Assembly (NCBI GenBank): GCA_017622815.1
Contig: JAGAQH010000026.1
Location: forward strand, 1 to 64,000
DNA length: 64,000 bases
DNA from: Bacteroidaceae bacterium
GTDB taxonomy: Bacteria; Bacteroidota; Bacteroidia; Bacteroidales; Bacteroidaceae
Direction: 5' to 3'
The notes beneath the pieces were generated by a model that saw only the letters and a program-made list of their open reading frames with translations, was not told where the DNA came from and did not search any database. The position numbers were made by a program, and so were the translations under genes. Positions 1 through 9,260 of the stretch are shown in pieces (the first letter of the stretch is position 1; every line of letters begins with the position of its first letter).

Positions 1-106
<106 letters not shown>

Positions 107-118
107 TTTTAGAGAAGA

Positions 119-155
119 GGAGTCCTTTGGAGAATGTTCCAGAGGACTCCTTTGT
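119..155 (+). terminator. rRNA operon terminator
   Basis: A 13-bp stem (119-131 with 138-150, one G-U pair) is followed by TTTGTTGT, directly after the 5S gene. Confidence 0.8.
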
Positions 156-240
156 TGTATATAAACCCCATTAGAAGCCGCCTTTTACTGTATGGGGATT
201 ATTATTTCAGTTCCTTTGCCGTTATTATTCCGTTTCTTGC

Positions 241-248
241 TATCTTTG
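241..248 (+). promoter_or_regulatory. -7 box TATCTTTG for the PI-PLC gene
   Basis: TATCTTTG matches the Bacteroidetes TAnnTTTG box. It lies 22 bases before the ATG at 270 and downstream of the longer possible start at 192, so transcription would begin after that start. This argues for translation from 270 or 279. Confidence 0.7.
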
Positions 249-269
249 TGCAATCAATGTTGCTTTCTA

Positions 270-1298
270 ATGACGTATATGAGATTGTTACTTGCTATAT
301 TGCAACTTAGTCTTGTTTCTTTCGTGTACGCCCAAGATGTCGGTCTTGAGCGATGGATGATGGAAATAGATGATAGTGTAGCGGTGTCATCATTATCCAT
401 CCCTGGGGCGCATGATGCCGCTACAGGCGAAGGCTTGCACTCCTTGCCAGGCTTTGGGGTAACACAATCTCTTGACATTAAGGGGCTGTGGGAAAGTGGC
501 GTGCGAGCCTTTGACTTGCGGCCAGCAGTAAAAGATACCTTATTATATATATACCATGGGAGGCTTAGGACGACGGTGTCATTTTCTGAAGCATTGGGTA
601 TTATATGTGCGCAGTTGGAGAGATATCCAAGTGAATTTGCCATTGTCTTGTTGCGCGAAGAGTCAGACAGTGAGAATGAGAGTGAGCGTTCACTATGGCC
701 GCATCTTGTAGGAAAGGCTATTCAGGAAATAGGGAATAAGGCAGCAGTGTTTTCTCCCGATATGAAGGTTGCAGATGCAAGAGGAAAGGTCCTGTTCCTT
801 ACGAGGAATGCATATAATGGAATGGAGAGGGGAGCATTGCTTGCCGGATGGAACCATTCTAAGGACGGGAATGCCAATGCTCAGATAATTTCCAGTCGTA
901 ATGGTGAGGTGGCAAGATTGCAGGTACAGGATTATTATGCTCCGACAAATGCCAGGAAGCGATTGGAGAAACTTGAAGCAGTGAAACATTACTTTTTATT
1001 GGCATCCAAGGCTCCAGAGGGTGTGTGGACTATAAATTTCCTGAGCGGTTATTCTACAACATGGCTCGGGTGCACGACATTGGCAACCACCTCCGGATAT
1101 AAGAGGAATGCTGCATGGCTTCATCCTCTTGTCTTGGAGGGCATGGAAAACGGCAAACATCCTATGGGCATTGTTTTCATGGACTATGCCGGAGTGGACA
1201 AGGTTGACGGAGGCCTGTGGCACTGGAAGCCTTTTAACGTGTATGGCAGAGAATTGGTAAGAACAGTTATAGAAAGCAATTCCGTTCCTGCAGAGTAG
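270..1298 (+). CDS. Secreted phosphatidylinositol-specific phospholipase C-like protein
   Basis: About 342 residues. An N-terminal signal peptide (MRLLLAILQLSLVSFVYAQ) predicts export. The PI-PLC X-domain features are visible: SIPGAHDAATG with the first catalytic His, then VRAFDLRP and YIYHGRL with the second His. Such enzymes cleave phosphatidylinositol or GPI-type lipids to diacylglycerol and an inositol phosphate; the actual substrate here is unknown. The start at 270 (or 279) is preferred because the promoter box at 241-248 lies inside the longer frame that opens at 192. The gene stands alone between the rRNA terminator and the convergent recQ. Confidence 0.8.
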   Translation: MTYMRLLLAILQLSLVSFVYAQDVGLERWMMEIDDSVAVSSLSIPGAHDAATGEGLHSLPGFGVTQSLDIKGLWESGVRAFDLRPAVKDTLLYIYHGRLRTTVSFSEALGIICAQLERYPSEFAIVLLREESDSENESERSLWPHLVGKAIQEIGNKAAVFSPDMKVADARGKVLFLTRNAYNGMERGALLAGWNHSKDGNANAQIISSRNGEVARLQVQDYYAPTNARKRLEKLEAVKHYFLLASKAPEGVWTINFLSGYSTTWLGCTTLATTSGYKRNAAWLHPLVLEGMENGKHPMGIVFMDYAGVDKVDGGLWHWKPFNVYGRELVRTVIESNSVPAE

Positions 1299-1324
1299 CC
1301 GTACCTTTTTGTGTGCGTGGCAGG

Positions 1325-3271
1325 TTATTGCTTTAGTCCGAGGCGAAGCCCGTCCTGCAGCAGTTCTCCCTCCTCTGTCATTATGCGGATGACGTGCTCT
1401 ATGTCCGCAGCACGGTATTTGGTCAGGTCCAATTCGTAACCGTATTTAGGTCCGTTGGCGAGTTGTGCCCTGATGTCCGCATAGATGCTGTCGTAAACGC
1501 TTTCTGGTGTAGGCTGTGGGTCTTTTGCTTCGCAGTTGTCACAATTATTGCACCTGTCCTTTGCCTTTTCTCCGAAGTATTGTAGCAGCAAGGAGGTGCG
1601 GCAGTTGGAAGTGTCCGTGATATAGTCTATGACGCAGTCTATGCGTTTCTTGAAACGGGCATACCTGTCTTCGTAGGCATGTGGCGGTATGAATACGTCC
1701 TTGCCCTCTACACGATGTTTGGTGAGGGTAAGGTATGGGATGCGCTTGCGTGGTATGTAGCGGATGATGTGCATCTGTCCCAATGCAACGAGCCTTTCGT
1801 ATATCTCTTTGACAGGCATGCCGGTGGCAATGGAGATGTCGTCCTCGTCGATATAGACGAATTCCTGGAATATACCTGTATATCGGCGCAGGAGATAGTT
1901 GAATAGTTTTTCTGTCTCCCCGTGGATGGTATTGTAGAGTTGCGAACGTGTGGCGGTTATGTACAGACGCGATATTGTTTCCTCTTCATCGGTGAAGCGT
2001 ATGTAGCCGGCCAGTTCCAGAAGGGAGAGCATGGGATGCACTTCACTGAAACTGTGGTGGAAGTTAATGCAGAACTCCTGTAACTTGAATTCGCGTGTCC
2101 TTCCATATCCGCCACCCTCTGGTATCTGTAGGAAATAGCAGATGTGGTCGTAGAGTTCCTGTATCTTCTCCTTCGGCGGGAAGGTGCGTTGCAGTTGTCT
2201 TTGAAGGGATGTTATCTCCTTGCCGTTGCAGAAGAGCACTGCATGCGAGAGGTTACCGTCGCGGCCGGCGCGACCTGCTTCCTGATAGTATTGTTCCAAA
2301 GAATCGGGCGGGTCCAGATGTACTACCAGTCTGACATCGGGCTTGTCTATACCCATACCGAAGGCATTGGTGGCCACCATGATGCGTATTCTTCCCTCCT
2401 GCCAATCGCGTTGGCGGAAGTCTTTCTCAAGGTCTGGCAGTCCTGCATGGAAGAATGTTACGGAGTGTCCCTTCATGCCAAGCATGGCGGAAATGTCCTC
2501 TGCCTTTTGTCTGCGGTTGGTATATATTATGGTGCATCCCGGATACAGGTTCAGGATGTGGTCCAGACCGGCCTCGTCCGTGGCGGTGCGGTGCAGGGAG
2601 TAATGTAGGTTGGGACGGGCGAAACTCATGCGGAAGACGTTCTTCCGACTGAATCCGAGTTTCTCCTGTATGTCGTCTATTACTTCGGGAGTGGCGGTGG
2701 CGGTGAGTGCAAGGAATGGTTTGCCGGGCAACAGTTTCCTGAGGTTGCCGAGGGCAAGGTAACTGGGTCGGAAGTCATAGCCCCATTGCGAGATGCAATG
2801 TGCTTCATCCACACAGACGAAGGAGACTTTCATGTGGCGCAGTTTGGTGAGGCACAGTTCGGAGCCAAGTCTTTCGGGCGAGAGATACAGGAACTTGTAG
2901 TCACCCAGGATGCAGTTCTCCAAGGTGGCGATGATCTTGTCGTGCTTCATGCCCGAGTAGACGGCAGTGGCCTTTATGCCCAGTTGGCGCAGACGTCCCA
3001 CTTGGTCCTTCATCAGTGCGATGAGTGGGGTGACCACTATGCAGGTCCCCTCCATGGCAAGTGCAGGCACTTGGAAGGCTATGCTCTTGCCGCCTCCCGT
3101 AGGCATAAGTCCAAGGGTATCCTTGCCCGAGAAAATACTGTCTATAATCTCGCGCTGTATGCCCCTGAAGGAGGTGTATCCCCAGTATTTAAGAAGCAGC
3201 CCCTCTGCCCAGTCGTGGGCGGAAGGGCTGGGAATGTTTTGATTGTCGTGCATAATTTGCGTGTTATGCAT
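1325..3271 (-). CDS. recQ: ATP-dependent DNA helicase RecQ (short form, no HRDC)
   Basis: 648 residues. Superfamily 2 helicase motifs appear in order: Walker A MPTGGGKS near residues 56-63, a DEAH box near 155, TATATPEV (motif III), and QYYQEAGRAGRDG (motif VI). A zinc-binding region, RCNNCDNC, lies near the C-terminus. After the winged-helix part the protein ends in a short tail with no recognisable HRDC domain, unlike the second RecQ at 26317-28488. It unwinds 3'-5' in recombination repair. The gene starts 9 bases after the recJ stop, so the two are probably co-transcribed; RecQ and RecJ act together in end resection in the RecF pathway. Confidence 0.93.
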   Translation of the reverse strand: MHNTQIMHDNQNIPSPSAHDWAEGLLLKYWGYTSFRGIQREIIDSIFSGKDTLGLMPTGGGKSIAFQVPALAMEGTCIVVTPLIALMKDQVGRLRQLGIKATAVYSGMKHDKIIATLENCILGDYKFLYLSPERLGSELCLTKLRHMKVSFVCVDEAHCISQWGYDFRPSYLALGNLRKLLPGKPFLALTATATPEVIDDIQEKLGFSRKNVFRMSFARPNLHYSLHRTATDEAGLDHILNLYPGCTIIYTNRRQKAEDISAMLGMKGHSVTFFHAGLPDLEKDFRQRDWQEGRIRIMVATNAFGMGIDKPDVRLVVHLDPPDSLEQYYQEAGRAGRDGNLSHAVLFCNGKEITSLQRQLQRTFPPKEKIQELYDHICYFLQIPEGGGYGRTREFKLQEFCINFHHSFSEVHPMLSLLELAGYIRFTDEEETISRLYITATRSQLYNTIHGETEKLFNYLLRRYTGIFQEFVYIDEDDISIATGMPVKEIYERLVALGQMHIIRYIPRKRIPYLTLTKHRVEGKDVFIPPHAYEDRYARFKKRIDCVIDYITDTSNCRTSLLLQYFGEKAKDRCNNCDNCEAKDPQPTPESVYDSIYADIRAQLANGPKYGYELDLTKYRAADIEHVIRIMTEEGELLQDGLRLGLKQ

Positions 3272-3280
3272 TGTGTATCG

Positions 3281-5005
3281 TCAGTCAAGTTCGGATGGTT
3301 CAATATCCTCTATGTGCAGTTGGATTTCGCCACGCTTGTGGGTGTTCTCCTCTATGGTGTAGACGATATTGAAAGAGCGTTTGGTCTTGATGTAACGTGC
3401 CTGCGAACTTTGCCCGAAGGCTATGCCGTTCATGATGATGTCGCTTTTGTTGTCTACGAGTTCCAGTTTTATGTGCTCCTGGTCTCGTCCGACAACTTTG
3501 CTTGTTCCGTAGTCATAGACATTGCGTGTGCAGAAGTGCGGCTTGGGATTGTCAGGTCCGAAGGGCTGGAATCGTTTCAGGTCGTAGTAGAACTGACGGT
3601 TTATGTCGTGGAAGTCCAGCATGTCGTCAATCTCCAGTATGGCATCTGTCTGTTCGGGCAGGATATTGTTGTCCACATACTCTTCGAAGCGTCGTTTGAA
3701 CTCCTGGACGTTCTCTGCCTTCAGTGTCAGGCCGGAAGCATAGGTATGTCCGCCGAAGTTCTCGAGTATGTCGCGGCAACTCTCTATTGCCTTGTAGATG
3801 TCGAAACCTGCTACTGAGCGTGCCGAACCGGTGGCCATATCTCCGTCGCGTGTAAGTACCACGGCAGGGCGGAAGTATATTTCCGTCAGTCTGGAGGCAA
3901 CGATGCCTATGACTCCCTTGTGCCACTCCTCGTTGTAGATGACGATGGCCTTGTGGTCAGATTTGTGTACCAGGGAGGCGACGATCTGGTTGGCCTGTTC
4001 TGTCATAGCCTTGTCCAGGTCTTTGCGCTGTTCGTTGTAGTGGTTTATCTGCGCAGCTTTGTGCATGGCCTGCACAGGATCAATGCTTACGAGCAGTTCT
4101 ACCGATTCGCGTCCGTTCTCTATTCGCCCCGATGCGTTCAGGCGCGGACCTATCTTGTATATTACGTCAGACAGGGTGATTTCCTTGCCGGCCAGGCCGC
4201 ATATATCCATGATAGCCTTCATACCCACGCTTGGGTTCTGGTTCAGTTGTCTGAGGCCGTGGTATGCGAGTATCCTGTTTTCTCCCATTATGGGCACTAT
4301 GTCCGATGCAATGCTTACGGCACAGAGGTCCAGCAGAGGTATGAGTTCGGAGAATGGAATTCCATTGTTCTTGGCAAAGGCCTGTATGAGTTTGAATCCC
4401 ACTCCACACCCCGAGAGGTCTCCGTATGGGTATGTGGCATCTGTACGTTTCGCGTTCAGAATTGCCACAGCCGGAGGCAACTGGTCGTCTGGCACATGAT
4501 GGTCGCATATAATGAAGTCAATACCCTTGTCCTTGGCGTATTGTATTTCGTCTATGGCTTTTATGCCGCAGTCCAGTACGATGATGAGTTTTACTCCCGT
4601 TTCCTCGGCAAAGTCTATGCCCTGACGCGAGACACCATATCCTTCCTCATACCTGTCAGGTATGTAATAGTCTATGTTTGTAGAATACTGTTTCAGGAAC
4701 TTGTACACAAGTGCCACGGCAGTTACTCCATCCACATCATAGTCACCATAGACCAGAATCCTTTCCTTTCTTCCCAGTGCATCGTTCAATCGTTTTATGG
4801 CCACTGCCATGTCGCGGAAGAGGAACGGGTCCAGAAGGTCTGTGAGTTGGGGGCGGAAGAATTTCCTTGCCTCGTTAGATGTGGTAATGCCTCTGTCAAG
4901 CAGAAGTTTGCCAAGGGTCGGGTTTATTCCCAACTCCTTGGCAAGTGTTGTTGCTTTTTCCTGACTGTCACGCTCTGGCTCGTTGAAGTGCCATTTGTAG
5001 TTCAT
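3281..5005 (-). CDS. recJ: Single-stranded-DNA-specific exonuclease RecJ
   Basis: 574 residues, the usual length. DHH-family motifs: GDYDVDGV near residues 87-94, the DCGIKAIDE stretch, DHH near 165, then the DHHA1 region with GxxNASGRI (PRLNASGRIENGRE) and a C-terminal OB-like region. It degrades single-stranded DNA 5'-3' with Mn/Mg. It lies 18 bases downstream of the C1 peptidase stop and 9 bases upstream of recQ, so the operon continues from the peptidase genes or starts inside them. Confidence 0.95.
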   Translation of the reverse strand: MNYKWHFNEPERDSQEKATTLAKELGINPTLGKLLLDRGITTSNEARKFFRPQLTDLLDPFLFRDMAVAIKRLNDALGRKERILVYGDYDVDGVTAVALVYKFLKQYSTNIDYYIPDRYEEGYGVSRQGIDFAEETGVKLIIVLDCGIKAIDEIQYAKDKGIDFIICDHHVPDDQLPPAVAILNAKRTDATYPYGDLSGCGVGFKLIQAFAKNNGIPFSELIPLLDLCAVSIASDIVPIMGENRILAYHGLRQLNQNPSVGMKAIMDICGLAGKEITLSDVIYKIGPRLNASGRIENGRESVELLVSIDPVQAMHKAAQINHYNEQRKDLDKAMTEQANQIVASLVHKSDHKAIVIYNEEWHKGVIGIVASRLTEIYFRPAVVLTRDGDMATGSARSVAGFDIYKAIESCRDILENFGGHTYASGLTLKAENVQEFKRRFEEYVDNNILPEQTDAILEIDDMLDFHDINRQFYYDLKRFQPFGPDNPKPHFCTRNVYDYGTSKVVGRDQEHIKLELVDNKSDIIMNGIAFGQSSQARYIKTKRSFNIVYTIEENTHKRGEIQLHIEDIEPSELD

Positions 5006-5023
5006 TGTGCAGTCGTGGAAGTA

Positions 5024-6232
5024 TTAGATGCCCAGCTTCTTACGGATGTCCTTAGGAATGGCGTTCTTGTTGATGACGATGTTCATGGTCTTGTAGGCAA
5101 CGTAAGGCTTGCTCACATACCAGAAACCCTTGTAGGGACCATACTCGCCCCAAGAGTTCTTCATCATGAAGTACTCCTTGCCGTTCTGGTCCTTTGCGAT
5201 ACCATAGATCTGCATGCCATGGTCGTCGGTAGTGGTCCAGTTGTCATAGCCTTCCTGACGCATTTCCTGAGTGATGACCTTCTCGCCTGCGGCATCGGCC
5301 TGTGCAATCTTGGCACCAGCCTTCTCGCCAGTCCAGCGGCTCTGGTCGCTACCTACACCGGCGGTTGCCTTGGTGTCGGGCACGGTGGCAACACACTTGT
5401 TCTTACCGGTACGGCGGCTGAAGCCGTCCTCGCTCACGTCAGCACCCCATGCAAAGGTGTAGCCGTTCTTGACGCCCTCGTCCATAACGCGCATGAACTC
5501 GTCCAGGGGCAGGTTGTAGCTGGTAGCCCAGCGCCAGTTGTCCTGAATCTCCAGTACGAACTGAGTGTAGAAGGGATGATGTGTGTAGCTGGTCAGAGAA
5601 ACGTAGTCGTTGGGATCCAACTTCAGGTAGTCCTTTACGAAGCTCTGGGGAGTGTACTTCTTGCCCTTGTACTCAAACTCCTTGGGGCACTCGCCGAAGT
5701 AGTTGTCGATCATGCCCTGCACGTCCTTCTTCCACATGGGGTTCAGCTTCTTGGCGTTGCTGCCGGAGATAGCCTTGATGTATGCTTCCATGGGAGGGAA
5801 GAAGTTGGTGAAGTTGAACAGAGAGTCGCCATAGGGGGTGATGGGGTAGGGCATTATGCCTTCGGGGATAAGACCATAGCGCTCCATGCAGAAGATAGCA
5901 TCATAGAAAGAACCACCCTGACTGAAGCTTGCGTCACCATGGGTGCGGACATTGCGGTCGGCACGGTCGGTGTAGGTCTTGCTTACGAGGAAAGACTCGC
6001 ACAGGTCGATGTCCTTCTTGCTGGGGTCCTTCTTCAGCACCTCGCTCTCCAGGAATGCAAGAGCAGAGTAGCTCCAGCAGGTACCGGAGTTGTTCTGGTT
6101 CTTGATGCTGGTAACGGGGTTCTCCAGCACTGTGGTGAACACGAGAGAGTCGGCAGGAACCTTCTTGGCATCCTGAGCCATTGTGGGCAGAGCGCATACA
6201 GCTGCTACTGCCATTAAGAGAAACTTGTTCAT
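5024..6232 (-). CDS. Secreted C1-family (bleomycin hydrolase/PepC-like) cysteine peptidase
   Basis: 402 residues with signal peptide MNKFLLMAVAAVCALPTMAQ. The papain-type active site is clear: QNNSGTCWSYSA with Cys near residue 52, a His in DDHGMQIYGIA, and Asn in MMKNSWGEYG. It resembles C1B peptidases (aminopeptidase C), but the signal peptide places it in the periplasm or outside, unlike cytoplasmic PepC. It sits between aminopeptidase P and recJ in one leftward run, suggesting peptide breakdown together with PepP. The start at 6232 is set by the signal peptide. Confidence 0.9.
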   Translation of the reverse strand: MNKFLLMAVAAVCALPTMAQDAKKVPADSLVFTTVLENPVTSIKNQNNSGTCWSYSALAFLESEVLKKDPSKKDIDLCESFLVSKTYTDRADRNVRTHGDASFSQGGSFYDAIFCMERYGLIPEGIMPYPITPYGDSLFNFTNFFPPMEAYIKAISGSNAKKLNPMWKKDVQGMIDNYFGECPKEFEYKGKKYTPQSFVKDYLKLDPNDYVSLTSYTHHPFYTQFVLEIQDNWRWATSYNLPLDEFMRVMDEGVKNGYTFAWGADVSEDGFSRRTGKNKCVATVPDTKATAGVGSDQSRWTGEKAGAKIAQADAAGEKVITQEMRQEGYDNWTTTDDHGMQIYGIAKDQNGKEYFMMKNSWGEYGPYKGFWYVSKPYVAYKTMNIVINKNAIPKDIRKKLGI

Positions 6233-6271
6233 TGGTTTATGTATTTATTGGTTTGTGTTTGCAGGGTTTGT

Positions 6272-6307
6272 TTTTTATAGCAACTATAGTATCTATAGCA
6301 TCTATAG
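6272..6307. repeat. 9-bp tandem repeat with CTATAG core, 4 units
   Basis: Units TTTTTATAG, CAACTATAG, TATCTATAG and CATCTATAG follow without gaps in the 78-base interval between the pepP stop and the C1 peptidase start. The same 9-bp pattern recurs at 13415-13432, 48125-48169 and 48934-48987. Confidence 0.85.
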
Positions 6308-6310
6308 TAT

Positions 6311-7711
6311 TTAGTCCTTGTTTATGAACTCCTCCACCTCGTTGATGTGGTAGGGGATGAGTTTGTCGCCGATGAAGCGGCAACCGTCCTTGGTGATGAG
6401 GATGTCGTCCTCCAGGCGTATACCACCGAAGTCCTTGTAGGTCTCCAACAGGTCGTAGTTGATGAAGTCCTTGTGCAGACCCTTTGCCCTCCAGTCGTCA
6501 ATGAGGGCAGGGATGAAGTATATGCCGGGCTCGTCGGTCATCACCCAACCTTCCTGCAGGCGTCTGCCACAGCGCAGGCAGTTGGTGCCGAACTGTTCCA
6601 GATTGGGGCGTGTCTCCTCGTCGAAGCCTACGTATATCTGTCCCAGTCCTTCCATGTCGTGCACGTCCATGCCCATCATGTGGCCAAGGCCATGAGGCAG
6701 GAACATGGCATGTGCACCCTGGCGCACGGCCTCTTCCACGTCGCCCTTCATCAGGCCCAGTTCCTTCAGGCGTGTTGCCATCAGACGGCATACGTCCATG
6801 TGCACATCCATCCACTTCACACCGGGTGCTGCCACAGAGAGGGCCAGGTCATGACATTCCTCCACGATGCTGTATATCTCGCGCTGGCGCTGTGTGAAGC
6901 GTCCGCCGATGGGGGTGGTGCGGGTATGGTCGGAACAGTAGTTCTCGTTGGTCTCGGCACCGCAGTCGCACAGCAGCAGTCTGCCCTCCTCCAGAGGTGC
7001 AGGGCTGGGGTAACCGTGCATTATCTCGCCGTGCATTGTCACGATGGGCGAGAAGGACACCATGCAACCTTTTGCCGATGCTATGCCTGAGATACGTCCG
7101 CATATCTCCTGCTCAGTGATGCCCGGGCGTGCCATCTTCATGGCCGTGGTGTGCATCTCATAACCGATGGCACAGGCACGTTCTATCTCCAGAATTTCCT
7201 CTGCAGACTTCACGGCACGCTGGTCGATGACGGCCATGATGAGTTCCAGGCTTGCCTTGGCACGTTGCTCGGAGGGGTGGATGTCCGTGAGGTCCATCAA
7301 CTGTATCATCAGGTCGTGGCGGTAGGGAGGCAGGAAGTGCACCTTGCGGCCCTGGGCAACGGTCTTGTCAATGAGTTCCTTCAGTTTTGCCATGGGGGCA
7401 GAGTTCTCCACTCCACTCTGTGCAGCCATGTCGGCCACGCTGTCCACCGAACCGAACCATACGATGTCCTCAATGTCTATGTCGTCGCCAATCAGCCACT
7501 CCTTGCCCTCATCGGTGTCTATCACGCCCACCAATCCTTCGCGGTGCTGTCCGAAATAGTACAGGAACGAACTGTCCTGACGGAAGCGATAGGCATTGGC
7601 GGGATAGTTGACGGGCGAGAGGTTGTTACCCATCAGTACAATAAGTCCCGACTTTATGCGCTGGCTCAATGCCTGGCGGCGAGCTATGTATGTCTCTTTA
7701 CTGAATAGCAT
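6311..7711 (-). CDS. pepP: Xaa-Pro aminopeptidase (aminopeptidase P)
   Basis: 466 residues. An N-terminal AMP_N domain (ARRQALSQRIKSGLIVLMGN) is followed by a pita-bread M24 catalytic domain. Metal ligands are visible in LLLCDCGAETNENYCSDHTRT (Asp pair), FLPHGLGHMMGMDVHD (His), TDEPGIYF and IRLEDDILIT (Glu). It removes an N-terminal residue ahead of proline, normally in the cytoplasm; no signal peptide is seen. It heads the run pepP, C1 peptidase, recJ, recQ, with tandem -7 boxes 38-55 bases upstream. Confidence 0.94.
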   Translation of the reverse strand: MLFSKETYIARRQALSQRIKSGLIVLMGNNLSPVNYPANAYRFRQDSSFLYYFGQHREGLVGVIDTDEGKEWLIGDDIDIEDIVWFGSVDSVADMAAQSGVENSAPMAKLKELIDKTVAQGRKVHFLPPYRHDLMIQLMDLTDIHPSEQRAKASLELIMAVIDQRAVKSAEEILEIERACAIGYEMHTTAMKMARPGITEQEICGRISGIASAKGCMVSFSPIVTMHGEIMHGYPSPAPLEEGRLLLCDCGAETNENYCSDHTRTTPIGGRFTQRQREIYSIVEECHDLALSVAAPGVKWMDVHMDVCRLMATRLKELGLMKGDVEEAVRQGAHAMFLPHGLGHMMGMDVHDMEGLGQIYVGFDEETRPNLEQFGTNCLRCGRRLQEGWVMTDEPGIYFIPALIDDWRAKGLHKDFINYDLLETYKDFGGIRLEDDILITKDGCRFIGDKLIPYHINEVEEFINKD

Positions 7712-7749
7712 GTTGTTTTAGTGGATTAGTTATGGTTTGCTTTCTTGTG

Positions 7750-7766
7750 CAAATATAGCAAATATA
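7750..7766 (-). promoter_or_regulatory. Tandem -7 boxes (TATATTTG) for pepP
   Basis: On the minus strand TATATTTG occurs at 7757-7750 and again at 7766-7759. Both fit TAnnTTTG and lie 39-48 bases upstream of the pepP start. Confidence 0.6.
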
Positions 7767-7816
7767 TTTGTAATCCCAATGTCATCTATATTAAATAATG
7801 TAAAGATGGCTTTGAA

Positions 7817-9007
7817 TTACCATCCTGTCTGCTCCCAAGATGTGGTCTCGTACCATTCTGTGTCCTGGAATTGTCTGTTCCATCCCTTTGAATCGTACTT
7901 CACGTCGGGTATGTTCATGGAGATGCCACCATACAGGTTTTCGTCCTGCATGGTGCAATGGAAGTTGCCATGCGTGCCGGGGCTGTATACAGTGTCCCAA
8001 CTGTTTGCCCATGTGGGGTAGAGGATGGTTTTCTTCCATGCCATTTCCCATGCGGCAAAGTCGTCCTGGCTGAGGGCACGGTGCATTGCCGAACGCATGT
8101 CGTATGGGACAGGCATGGCATTCTGCGTGTTGTATGTGTTGCCGTAGGCAGGGGCGTAGATCTGTATGCCTGGAGTTTTGGGCATGTTGTTTTTTGAGAA
8201 GGCTGACGGTATGTATTTTGCCGTTTCGGCGCAGAATTCGGGGAAGTCTGCGCACGATACCGCAGAGAGCAATACGCCGTTGCCGTTTCTGTAGCCAGAG
8301 GAATATCCCTCTATGATGTCCTGTGGGTTGGCTTTGCACAGAGCCTCCATTATCAGATGGTATGGTGCGCCATCGCCGGGAATTTCTGTGGGCGAGCCTA
8401 TGATGTAGGATGCATGTCTGTATATTTGTGAAGCCACTTCCACACTCTGCATGTAGCATGCGTCAAAAAGGATGTACTCCATGTGCGGCAGTGAGGCAAG
8501 CACATTTGAGAGTTCGCTGATTTCTATCCAATTACCCTTGTTGGACGTGCTGTTATTCTCGTTGTCCACGATGATGGCGCGGGAGTTTCTGGTTTCGTCT
8601 ATCCATCCGGTCCCATGACTCCAGAGCACCAGTGAGTACTTCTCTGAGGGGAAGCCTTTCACGATGTCTTTCAGGATGTTCTCCATTATGGCAGGGTCTG
8701 CGCTGTCCATATCGCTCTTGTACTCCTTCCATGTGGTTTTGCCCTTGCGGTTGAGTAGGAAGATGGAGGGTTTCAGTTCCGCATCGCGGTACACCACCAC
8801 TTGGCAGTTCTCTGGTATGTCCTGCATGCCCATCTGCATTTCCTGCAGGTCGTAGTAACTGAATTTCTGCAGGGAGTTCTCCGCTCCCATATACACGATG
8901 ACGGTATTGCCTTTCAGTTTCTCGTCTGGCTGCGGTATGTTGTCGTTGCAGGATGCCAGCGTGAGGATGCTCATTGCTATTCCGAGTATGTAAAGTATTC
9001 TGTTCAT
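7817..9007 (-). CDS. Clostripain-family (C11) cysteine peptidase, lipoprotein
   Basis: About 396 residues. The N-terminus MNRILYILGIAMSILTLASC is a lipoprotein signal with the acylated Cys at residue 20. The C11 catalytic pair is visible as LVLWSHGTGW (His) and ILFDACYMQSVEVA (Cys). The family cleaves after Arg/Lys and includes secreted gut Bacteroidales enzymes. The frame opens at 9070, but the -7 box at 9031-9038 lies inside that extension, so 9007 is the likely start. It lies 105 bases upstream of pepP with that gene's own promoters between. Confidence 0.9.
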   Translation of the reverse strand: MNRILYILGIAMSILTLASCNDNIPQPDEKLKGNTVIVYMGAENSLQKFSYYDLQEMQMGMQDIPENCQVVVYRDAELKPSIFLLNRKGKTTWKEYKSDMDSADPAIMENILKDIVKGFPSEKYSLVLWSHGTGWIDETRNSRAIIVDNENNSTSNKGNWIEISELSNVLASLPHMEYILFDACYMQSVEVASQIYRHASYIIGSPTEIPGDGAPYHLIMEALCKANPQDIIEGYSSGYRNGNGVLLSAVSCADFPEFCAETAKYIPSAFSKNNMPKTPGIQIYAPAYGNTYNTQNAMPVPYDMRSAMHRALSQDDFAAWEMAWKKTILYPTWANSWDTVYSPGTHGNFHCTMQDENLYGGISMNIPDVKYDSKGWNRQFQDTEWYETTSWEQTGW

Positions 9008-9030
9008 GATTTTTGGAAAATTAATGCCTG

Positions 9031-9038
9031 CAAAGTTA
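9031..9038 (-). promoter_or_regulatory. -7 box TAACTTTG for the clostripain gene
   Basis: CAAAGTTA on the plus strand reads TAACTTTG toward the gene, 23 bases before its ATG. It fixes the start at 9007 rather than 9070. Confidence 0.7.
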
Positions 9039-9127
9039 GGATAAATAAATGAGAATTCGGTCATGTGCATGGGATAAAATCAGCACTTCCTTCCATTTTC
9101 CTGTTCGGGGCTTCCCGTACTTGCGCC

Positions 9128-9196
9128 AGTCCTCATACTAAGAGTACTGCAGTCCTCATACTAAGAGGACTCGAGTCCTTATAGTAGGAGGACTCT
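9128..9196. repeat. Three tandem 23-bp palindromic units
   Basis: Units at 9128-9150, 9151-9173 and 9174-9196, each a small hairpin AGTCCTC-ATACTAA-GAGGACT plus a 2-base joint. Units 1 and 2 differ by 3 bases; the third is more diverged but keeps the dyad. They lie between the divergent clostripain and kinase genes. The rest of the 253-base gap (9008-9260) shows no gene. Confidence 0.85.
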
Positions 9197-9260
9197 TCAC
9201 TTGACGGGGAGGGTCCGGGTTTGTCGTGAGTAAAAATGCCGTTGTCATATAATAAAAGGT

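Noticed and set aside
3920-6217. 765-codon open frame on the plus strand opposite recJ and the C1 peptidase
   Set aside because: It spans two clear minus-strand genes and their junction. Its translation is rich in Val, His and Leu with no known motif; such antisense frames are common in GC-moderate genes with biased codon use.
9007-9070. Longer N-terminus for the clostripain-type protein
   Set aside because: It would place the lipoprotein signal inside the protein and read through the -7 box at 9031-9038.
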